Of a stretch of 64,000 bases of DNA, positions 37,201 through 48,400 are shown piece after piece. Source of the DNA: Pycnopodia helianthoides (taxonomy: Eukaryota; Echinodermata; Asteroidea; Forcipulatida; Asteriidae); contig CM063255.1 of assembly GCA_032158295.1 (NCBI GenBank), positions 8,026,094 to 8,090,093 on the forward strand, in the 5' to 3' direction. Numbering within the stretch: the stretch's first letter is position 1; the number at the start of each line of letters is the position of its first letter. Made by a program: the position numbers and the translations under genes. The notes beneath the pieces were generated by a model that saw only the letters and a list, made by a program, of their open reading frames with translations, ran no database searches and was not told the origin of the DNA.

Positions 37201-39394
37201 AAAAAAAAAAAGACAAAACCACATCACAGATTGCACGTCTTCATAATGCCCACATTACGAACCTCACTAAGTATATGATCTCCATCACAAGCAGGCCTGG
37301 AATTACACAGAAGCCACGGAGGTCATGACCTCTGTTGCCCCTGATGTTGGCCTTGGTGCTTCTTCAAATGTTTCCCATAGACTTAAATTTTTTGCCTTTT
37401 TGAAAAAATGAAAAAGGCCTTGCCCTTTAAAGATGAAATTCAAGGCCAGCACTAGTCAAGGTGATCTCACCCACACTTTGCATTTGTCACAGGCTTTTGG
37501 TTGACTTACCTGCCTACATACGCCTCACCTCCTAACGTCATTGATGGTAGGATCATCTGGAATGCAAATTTACACATTGAATCAGGCTAAATGCTCACAA
37601 TCCAGGTCAATGTGTTGGATTGAAAACATAAACGTGTCCACTCAAAAAACTTGCAGCACGAAGTAAACGATGATGACCAGACTTTTCCGTTGACCAACTC
37701 AATTTGAGACAACTTGACCGTTGACAAAGTCAGCTCTGATTTTCAGACACGTGGCCCGTCATTACGCATTGAAGCATACACTGCCCTTAGAATAACCTCT
37801 AGCAACAGCTGTGGCTGTAGTCGTTTTTTTGGGACCAGTTTATAGCCCCATGTTTGGACACTGCCAGTTTTCCGCTGCTTTACTGGGTCTAGTCCCCGAC
37901 TCGCGTGCCAAAATCACAGTGCGATCTTAATCATGCGCAGCTCGATGCCCAGTTCCGTTTCTCTGTGGGCAAGAAGTGTGTACTAATTGGACATAGAAAG
38001 TCTGGAGTTTAGTGAAGTGTTTACTAGCCAGCAGCAGTTTTTTTCCTCAACAATGTACGCCGGGCTGGTGTTAAGGGCAATGATTTTGTGCTTCTGAGTA
38101 AACGCTCATAACCTACCCCATCCAGAGCGTAAATCATCTGGAACTTTCCTTTCGACACGTTGACGCACAGACTGAAATCGGTCAGGTCTTGGGTCACAAA
38201 TTTGGCCCCCTTGAAGCTTGGCACAGGGTCAGTCTCCATGGCCCTCAGAATGTCCATCATGGAAACTGGGGATTTCATAAAAAAGCGTTATTCATAAATA
38301 TTGTCCACTGCTGTTTTTTTAAATGAGATATCGCCTAACTCACACGGCCGAACGGCCACTCAAGGTGAGGGCTACACTTACATGTAACTGATTTGGGCTG
38401 TCGACCCAAATCAACTGACACCAGGGGCACGTTGCCACCTACTCCTGGGGCTGAAACAGGGTTACCCCCTTCACAGTCCGTAAGGATGTAGGCATGGGTA
38501 ACATCCACTGTGAGCCTGGCTGGTAGAGCAGAATGCACTACCTTCCCAACCTTTTGGTGCTCTGAGACTGGCACAAAATGAAAAACGAAGACAATGACTA
38601 CTTATCTGTTGCACATATACATTTTGTGTACTTTTCGTGAACTTTTCAAAGTTATTTTTAAGTTCGTGTGTGTTGTTAGTCAATTTAATTAAATGTATTA
38701 TACAGGATTGGTAGAGCTGATAAAATAGTAACAGACAGTGTTCATGTTTTATGTCATCAACCATTTACATGAAATAACAAACCTGTGAAAATTTGAGCTT
38801 AATCCGTTTGTGAGTCAGGAGAAAATAGTGAAAAACCATGACAATTTCCAGCATGTAAACACATTGTCCTTAATTTTGGTTGTAACAACCAAAAAAGCTT
38901 TTGCAAATTTTTAGGTTTTCAGATTTTTTTGTGTTTTCAATATGACTTCATTTCAGAGGGAAATTTTTCACAGGAAAATGGTTCTGGTATGAACTTCATA
39001 ATCAGTGAGCTTTCAGACTAAAATTAAACAATGATGTTTTGTATCCTAACCAATCCTGTATAAACCTTTAAAGCACATGTACAACAATGGTAATTTTCAA
39101 GGACTAGTATCTACACTTTATGTGACCCAACATATACATGAAATAACAAACCTGTGAAATGTTAAGCTCAATCGGTCTTCGGAGTCATTAGAAAACAGTG
39201 AAAAACCCCATTATGCGTTTTCACTGTTTCAAACATCCAGTTTTGGACACACACATAAAACTATAGCATTTCAAGCAAAACTATTTAAATGGAAGTTTTC
39301 CACCATGACCATCTTTTATACCATGTAAGTTATGTGCAAATCTTACCAATGTTGTAAACACCCTTTAAGACAAAAGGTTGCCATCAATCAATCC

Positions 39395-39428
<34 letters not shown>

Positions 39429-42400
39429 CAATTTTTAAACATGTAGTGCCGGTATCCATAAAAAATCTGCTCAAAGGCGCTCTGGCCCCAAAACAATACA
39501 TTACTAAGAAAATGCCTTAGGGTACAGACTGTCAGATTGAAATCTTTGTCTTGGACCGCTATGTCTAGGCCATTGTCTCAGACCTCTAGATCACCAAGTG
39601 TCAATAATAATAATAATACTGCTTAACAGTATTGATGATGATTCCACTCTTCTGCTTGTTCATGCCTTGGTCACTTCTAGACTCGACTCATGCAATTCTC
39701 TTCTCACTGGACTTTCTGATAGAGAACTTTCTAAAATTCAACGAGTTCAGAACACTGCTGCTCGCCTCGTCTCACGTACACCTCAGTCTCAACATGTTAC
39801 CCCTATCCTTACAAGAACTCCACTAGCTCCCGATCCAATTGCGTATCGCGTATATGTAAATCTCATCACTGTCAAACCTCTTTGTGGACTATCCTGTCTA
39901 TATATCTGATCTCCTGCATAAATACATTCCTGTTCGTCCTCTTCGTTCTGCTGGCCAATTCCTACTGATTCCAACTACTTTTTCCACTAAATTCCATGGT
40001 CAAACATGTCAAAGAGCCTTCCAGTTCTTTGCACCTTTGTTATGGAATGACTTACCCCTTCATATTCGTCAAACTGACTCTCTTTTAAGGGACTTTTAAA
40101 GACTCATTTGTTTGAATCTTTATTTTTGTAACAATTGCTTTATTTATTTCATTTCATTGTTTTTGTTTGTTTTTATATTTGTGTTGCGCATAAAGGCTCC
40201 TGCATTATGCGCTATATAAATGTCTTGTATTACAATAATTATTAGACATACTCACAATTGACTCCCGTCCTGGTGGGTATATGATAGTAGAATAGTGGCA
40301 CACTGGGGGCGACTGAGCTGACTTGCTTCAGGTAGTTCACAAGATGCTCTGGTGAGAACCAACAACTTTAAATTAATGTCAGAAGGTCTTTCTTTTTTTA
40401 CCAGAAACTATGCAATCATATGAATAGGCCTATCATTTTTGGATATCAAGTAATAAACCACAAGTGAAACTGACTGGATTAAAAAACAAAACAAATTTTG
40501 GGTTAAACAATTGACTAGAGCGGGATCTGAATCAGTGACCTCCGGATTAACGTACCGGCGCTCTACCAACTGAGCTATCTAGCCCTATGTTGGCGGTCTC
40601 CCTATTTTGTTAATATCTTAGTTTGGGGGTGCCAGTCAGAAGCCTTTCAACCTGTAACTGCTGTGTAGCCAGGGATCACACCCAAGGTTACGATACAACC
40701 TGGGAAGCGGCACCCAAGGAATCACCTTAAGGCGATGCAACTTTTTTTTCTTCAAATATCAAGTAATAAACCACAATGGAAACTGACAGGGTAAATTTTA
40801 AAATAATTTTGGGTTGAAGAATATATTTTTGTTTAATAGACATGAGTGTGCTCCTGAAGGTCACACAATGTCACTAGAAGATGTACTTAAGTGCACAGCC
40901 ACAATCATGGGTTCCCCTTTTTGTGTGTGTCCATGTTATGAACAACAAATTGAAAACCAGTGATGTACAGTTATTTCAATGTTGTTTGTAAATTCATTAA
41001 CCAGCACTGTGTGAATGAAGAGTAGAAAAGTACTTGAGTTTGTCAAATACCACAGATCTGCAAAGAGTTACTCAATATTTATGTGTTGTTCATTTGGTGT
41101 CTTTGTAACAAAAAGTGTACCCATGATTGTGGCTGTGTACTTAAGCATGATAAGGAGACACTGGAAAGAAGGCATGACAAATTCTATGGACAGATAGACC
41201 CCCTTAAACTGAAGTCACATGCGGCTTTTGTCTTTCCATGGTCTACCATTTTGGGAGCCAACTGTATGTTTAGATATAGCGGGCGTCTCAACGAGTACAC
41301 ATCGCCTAAAATTTGTTTATTATTTCATTCGTTATTATTGATTTCTTTATTGATAACCAACAGTGGGTAACCACAACTAAGGGTATCATCAGATAAAAAA
41401 TAAGAAAGCACAAAAATCATTCAATAAATTAAATACTTAAGAAAACAAGTACAAATATAACAACGTAAAAATTAAACAGAATAAAAAACCTATCTACATG
41501 TAAATAGTACAACAGTATGCAAATCGACCATTAAAATGACCTAAATACACGGAAATGAAAAAGATCCAAATCAACAACCAGAAAAGAAAAACAAAATAAA
41601 TATGAAACATATAATATAAAATGCGCAGTGAACAGTAACACACATGGAATCTGAATCCCAAAATGGCTTGGCCAAGATTTACAATGGGTGATGGACATCA
41701 GCCCATACACCGATAGTGCATCATCAGCACTGTATTACCTTCCCCCGAATCATGTGGAAAAAATATCCACAAGAATATTACTTGCGCGGATTTCAAACAC
41801 ACGACTTTTGCCATCCTAGAGCCAGATGTCTTACCACTAGACCATCAAACTTGCCCGATAGCTAGAGGCCAGTTCGCATCCTATATTAGCAGCGGGTAGC
41901 ACAACAATTAAATAGGTTTAACAGATGTTAAACTTGCATTGGGGATAAAGAATAATGATTGGTTTAACCCAAACACCGACGTGTGTTAAGCACTGTAGGC
42001 CTATACTCAGTAACTTCCTTAAGTCCTGTGAAAAATAGGTCTGGCAAAGGTCGAGGGTTCAAATGTGATATACTACTTGTTATTCGAAAATGAAGTTCAA
42101 GTCTCGCTCCAGTCAATTTCTATTTGTTCAACCCCAAATTATTTAAAATTTACCCCCTCAGTTTCCCTTGTGGTTTATTGCTTGAGTCACATGTAATAGA
42201 TGGCATAATTGTTAATTGTTAAGCTACTTTTTGTGCTTAAGCAGCTCTATGAAATTGGGCCCTGGGATTAGAAAGATGGGTCGAGAAGGCACAAACCGTT
42301 TTCACACTACATAAGAGTAATAAACCACAAGGGAAACTGACTGGGTATTGACAAAATAGGGAGACTGCCAATAAAGGGCTAGATAGCTCAGTTGGTAGAG

Positions 42401-45400
42401 CGCTTCGCTCGTCCCCAGCGCCTTGTCTTAAAACCAAAGGCGCTGGGATGGGCAAACGTATCGTTAACGTTAATGCTCAGTCCCATCATGCATCACACTC
42501 AAACTGCAAGCACTGCACGCATGACGTACTTCCTGAACAAGAATCTGTGCAAGCTGATTAGCCCATCCCAGCAGTCCTGGATAGGCCGCTGGGGCCGAGC
42601 GAAGTAGAGCGCCGGCATTATAATCCGGAGGTCCTTGGTTCAAATCACGCTTAGTCAACTTTTCTTCGTTCAACCCAAAACTACATTAGAGGGCGACAAG
42701 ATGTTGAGAATGTTTTACCTGGTGATTGAGGCTTGAAATAGATGGGTGGGAGAACAGCAATGGCCGATGCTCCCACATTTCCGGCATGCACAGCCTGCAA
42801 GTCAGAACAGAGTAATAATAGTCATTCATACATACCTCGGAGAGTTTATCCATTCTGATTGGTGGAGAGCGTGTCACGTGGGGGTGTTTAAACGGATGAT
42901 ATAGACACGGCTAGCCTGTGGCGCGCAAGGTTACACGCAGGCGCTAATTTACGCGAAACGCAATCAACACATTTTGGTATTCAATCTAAAAACATGTTAG
43001 TGTTATGACGCGCGCGTACGCACAACTGTTGAGCGTGGCATGTATATCCTTCGCGAAACAGGGCTCACGGACGTGACAGGAACCGAAAGTTAACAGAAAA
43101 GTTGAGATTTTTCCAACAATATTACGCTTTTTAACAAAAAGGGCATTTATGAATGGGAATAAAAGAGTAGTGACTTGGTCTTAACCGGCCGTTTAAAACC
43201 TTGCAGGGCCGTGGCCGAGCGATAAAGGACCTCGCCTTTGGCTCGGTCCTTTATCACACGACCATGACCCTGCTGATTTTAAACGGCCAGTTAAGACCGC
43301 GTCACTACCTTTTTATTCCCTTAATAATAATGTTAATAATGTGTTATCGCGGCTCGCACAAACACACACAAGTGTGTAAACATCTGCAATCGTGGACCTC
43401 CGATTGGTTTTGTACACCGATTTGTGTTGTGTAATGCATGTAAAAAAACTAAAAATACACTTGTCAATAAAATAAGGGACTTGTGCTAGTGTTTCGTGTA
43501 TAAATTGCTGCAGATTATGCAACATCACATTGTGAACTGTTACAAGGTGCTCCATACATGTAAATGGGTCTCATAGTTTAAACAAAGCTCTGCATGAACA
43601 TGTCATAAACATAAAGAGTGCTTTGAGATGCTTTGGGTCTGATAAATTGTTATTATAATAACTGTGCACAGAACTTCATGTATACATTATGCATTTACCA
43701 CATATTGATATCATATACATGTAACAATGTAGCAAGCTGGCATAGTTTAACAATCTTGCAAAACCACAGTGGATGATATTGAATGGTCAGACAGTAGGAG
43801 GGTTAGCTGTGTACTGTGTAGATCATGCATTCACCACGGGATACCAGAGTGCAGGCTGGCATTGTTTATCTATCATTCAAAACCACAGCGGATGACATTG
43901 ATTGGTCAGATAGTAGGAGGGTCAACCAAAACATACAGCTGGATTCTGCATGGCTTGGGGTGGTTAGGGAGAGTATCATCATGCAAAGCCTGATTTAAAC
44001 TTGAAAGGCCAATTGCAAAAATCGAAGTGAATTTCCTTGCGTAACTCGATTCGCATTCTCTTTCGCTTGAAGTATAAACCTGGCTTCTCAACTTCTCAAA
44101 TGGACTCACCAGTTCCTGCGTTTCTTTTAAGTTCTCTGTACCGACCTGAACAATTACAGCATCTAACCTGCAAAACCAATAGGAAAACATTTCAAACTTA
44201 ATAAAAAATGGATGAATAGAAAAACTACATTCCCTCCCACTAGAATAGAGAAAAGAAGACCGAAAAAAAAATGCAAGTTTTAAACTAATCACAAAACGAT
44301 TTTGCTTATCTGAAAAAGTTTACCAGCCAAAATGTTATGAATGTTTGTAATTGTAATTCTGTTAACATAACTTTACTGCGATTTTGGCCAGATAGTAGGA
44401 TGGTTGACTGTGTGCTGTGTAGATATCATATTACAGGCTGGCACAGCTAATTTATCAATCAAAACTACAGTGGATGATATTGAATGGTCAGACAGTAGGA
44501 GGGTTGACTGTGTACTGTGCAGATGCATTCACCACACGATATCATATATTGCTGATATAGTTAATATATCATTCAAAACTACAGTGGATGATATTGAATG
44601 GTCAGACAGTAGGAGATTGACTGTGTACTGTGCAGATGCATTCACCACACGATATCATATATTGCTGGCTGGCATAGTTAATCTATCATTCAAAACTACA
44701 GTGGATGATATTGAATGGTCAGACAGTAGGAGGGTTGTCTGTGTACTGTGCAGATGCATTCACCACACGATATCATATATTGCTGGCTGGCATAGTTAAC
44801 CTATCATTCAAAACTACAGTGGATGATATTGAATGGTCAGACAGTAGGAGGGTTGACTGTGTACTGTGTAGATGCATTCATCACACGATATCATGTATTG
44901 CTGGCTGGCATAGTTAATCTATCATTCAAAACCAGAGTGGATGATAGTGAATGGTCAGACAGTAGGAGAGTTGACTGTGTACTGTGTAGATGCATTCATC
45001 ACACGATATCATGTATTGCTGGCTGGCATAGTTAATCTATCATTCAAAACCAGAGTGGATGATAGTGAATGGTCAGACAGTAGGAGGTTGACTGTGTACT
45101 GTGTAGATGCATTCATCACACGATATCATGTATTGCTGGCTGGCATAGTTAATCTATCATTCAAAACCAGAGTGGATAATAGTGAATGGTCAGACAGTAG
45201 GAGGGTTGACTGTGTACTGTGTGGATGCATTCACCACACGATATCATATATTGCTGGCTGGCATAGTTAACCTATCATTCAAAACCAGAGTGGATGATAT
45301 TGAGTGGTCAAACAGTAGGAGGGGTAATTACTACAGGTAATTTGTACTTGTCCAGGCCTGTACACACTTACTTTCCCTTGGCGCACTTCACCCATTCCGA

Positions 45401-48400
45401 TGCCACTGTCTTTCTCTCCTTCAATGTTAATGATGGTCCCTCTGCTGTCGTTCCAAGCACTGAATAGGAAAAACAACAACAGACTGAAAAGTCAGCAAAG
45501 TTTTAGGTAAATTTAATTCTAAAAGGAGAACATATTAAATTATTAATGCAGTTCAATTTTATTTGCAGTTTTATTTAGACAGGGTAGCCTGGTTAGTATT
45601 ACAGCTGCTATCCCTAAGGGCCCTGTATACAAACAATAAAAAGTACAATAGTAAAATACAGAGCAAATAAGAAAAGCCATGAATCAAGAACAGGAAACCG
45701 AGAGTAAAAAAAAAAAAAAAATCTATGATGGTTAGCGAGAAAAGCTACAAGAATGTAAAACATTTCACTCAGCAAGGTACATGAAAATACAAATATTGAC
45801 TATGTAAATAACATGTACAGTATTATGCAAAAATGATTACACCATATGCACCGCAGGTAAAAGCAAAATAGGCTGATAAAAAGTTAAGATAACTTTAAAC
45901 AAGTTAATACAGTTCAAGCCAGTAATAATGTTCGGTTCGGTTTTTATACAGCGCTTTATACACCATGTCTCAAAGCGCTTCCAACATTAGTACCCTGATC
46001 ACTGGGCATTTCATTGCTTAAACCATCTCAGCTCCCTGGGGAGTATACAGCCTGTGCTGCCAAATATGTAGCGCACTAAGCTAAATCAATCACAAGAACC
46101 ATCTCTGCCCTCACAGGTGCCCATTTACCCCTGGGTGGAGAGAAGCAATTATAGTAAAGTGTCTTGCTCAGGGACACAGGTGTCACGACCGGGATTCGAA
46201 CCCACACTCTGCTGAACAGAAACACCAAAGCTTGAATTCGGTGCTCTTATCCGCTCTGCCAAGACACTCTACTGTAACAGTCAAAACAGCAAAGCTTGGG
46301 GCTAACCAATACACACATTAAAATCGGAACTAAAAAAATTTAACGAGACATCCAGTAGCAGTAAAAAGTCATAGTCAATATATGCCTATAAGGTAAGAAT
46401 AAATAGAAACGAAACTAAAAACCCAACCCAGATAAAAGATCTGAAAAAAAATAACACATACAGAGAGCATGATAAAAGATTAAAAATAGTTAATACATTT
46501 AAAAAGCCCATAGCATGATGCACATTCTCACACAAGAGGAAGCTTGTGTTTCAAAAGTAAATTTTGACATACTCTGTTTGTGTTATTACCTTGAAGATTT
46601 TATTTCACAGCAAAATAATAAGTAACAAAAAATGTCTTACAAAATTTTAATATATTATTTTATCCTTTCATATTGGCCTAAAATCAATGGAGTTCGGCCA
46701 ATAAATGTTCACGTTCCTGGTCTTTGTTTCCTCAGTGTGATCTGTACACCCAAACACTTTTTTGTACGCAACCAAGTGTACTTGCTTCTTTAATGTGTTT
46801 CAGACAACATTCCGGAACTGCATCGTACAGCTTGACGTCTCATCCGAAGGACGAAGCAACGATGGTATTGACAAGAAAATTTAAATTTGTGTTCTTACCA
46901 AAGACATTTGTGACTCCATCTGATACGAGCAAATCTACATATTTGGAGATGCTTCTGAGGTTCAAGTCCCTGCAAAACAAATATTATTATTCAGTTATAT
47001 TTCCTTAATTTGAGTTTATCATTAAATTCAATTTAATTCCACTGGCATGGAAAAATCCTACACCTATCGAAAAAACCCTAAGTTTATGGTAGCTCAAGTG
47101 ATAGGGCGTAAACCATAATAAGGGAAACCGACTGGGTACAACATCAATTTTGGGGTGAACAAAGAAATATTGTCTTAGAACAGGATTTGAACCTTCGACC
47201 TCCGGGTCTACATGCCGGTACCAACTGAGCTAGATAGCCAAATGTTGGCGGTCTCCCTATCTTGTAAATCTTTGTTGGGGGGGGGGGAGGGAGGGAGGGG
47301 CTGCCGCTCAGAAGTCATACAAACTTAAATTGCCGTGGAGCCAGGGATCACGCCCAGTTTAAAATACAACCTCGGAAGTGGCATTGTCAGGGGATCAGGG
47401 TTCTGCCCACAGTGGTTGGTGCCGGAAAACCCGCCCGGCACTCAGGATTCCCCAACCACCACTGTAGGATTTTTCTCTGTTTCAGACCACCCCACATTTT
47501 TCAAAGTTTTTAAAATACACAGTTGCAATTTCCTTTAAAAGGTTTTCAACGAAATGTAAAATTGGGTAATAACCAGAAGAAATGGTATCCAATGCCATGA
47601 ATTTTGAGTACTAATTTGATTTGATTCTATTTATATGATCTACCATATAACTGATCCATCTCGTAATGGTATAGGGAAACATTTTTCCACCACTAAAAAA
47701 ATCCTGGGCAGAACCCGGGGGGATCACCCTTTTACATGTATTATGAGGATGCAACTTTTTCTTTTAATTATCAAGTAATAAACCACAACGGACACTGACT
47801 GGGTGCGATATAAACAGTGGGGCCTGCAATCACAGAGTGTCAATTCTGAGCCCTGACTTTGGAAACCATCCCCAACCCTTCAAAATTCAATCTGTATGTT
47901 TTGTTTGATTCTGTTGGAATGTTAAACTGAGGACTGCACTAGCTGAAATCTTTGCAGATAATTGTTCTCACTTGATTGTGGTCTCGATAAAACATTTTAG
48001 GTCCAGACAAAAAATAAATGTAGCCTCAACCCCTGCAGTCTTGTGGATTTACCCCACAAAAATTGAGCCCTGTAAAGGGCTAATGGTGAAACTAGGGTTG
48101 GAATGTTTAACCGATTAACCATTTAACCGTACCAAAAAACATTGCAATCCATCTCCAAATTGAAGTTGACAGTAAAAAAACAACAACAACAAAAAGGGAA
48201 AGAGGGGGACATTCCTTTACTTGAAAACGTTAACCCAAAAAATAATAATTCCCTAGAAAAATGTAATACGTCATTTTCAATCCTCTACTATTTGTCATAC
48301 ATTTTGTAGGTATGCTGCCACACCTGTGGTTTGCGACTGCGAAGACTGGTTGTGTTTTATTTTTTCATCTTGATCGATCCTGGAAATTGTGTTGACATTT

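Noticed and set aside
44404..45270. Open frames with DDIEWSDSRR repeats
   Set aside because: The 118-bp unit shifts frame every copy, and the array lies in an intron of the opposite strand. No start, domain or splice support.
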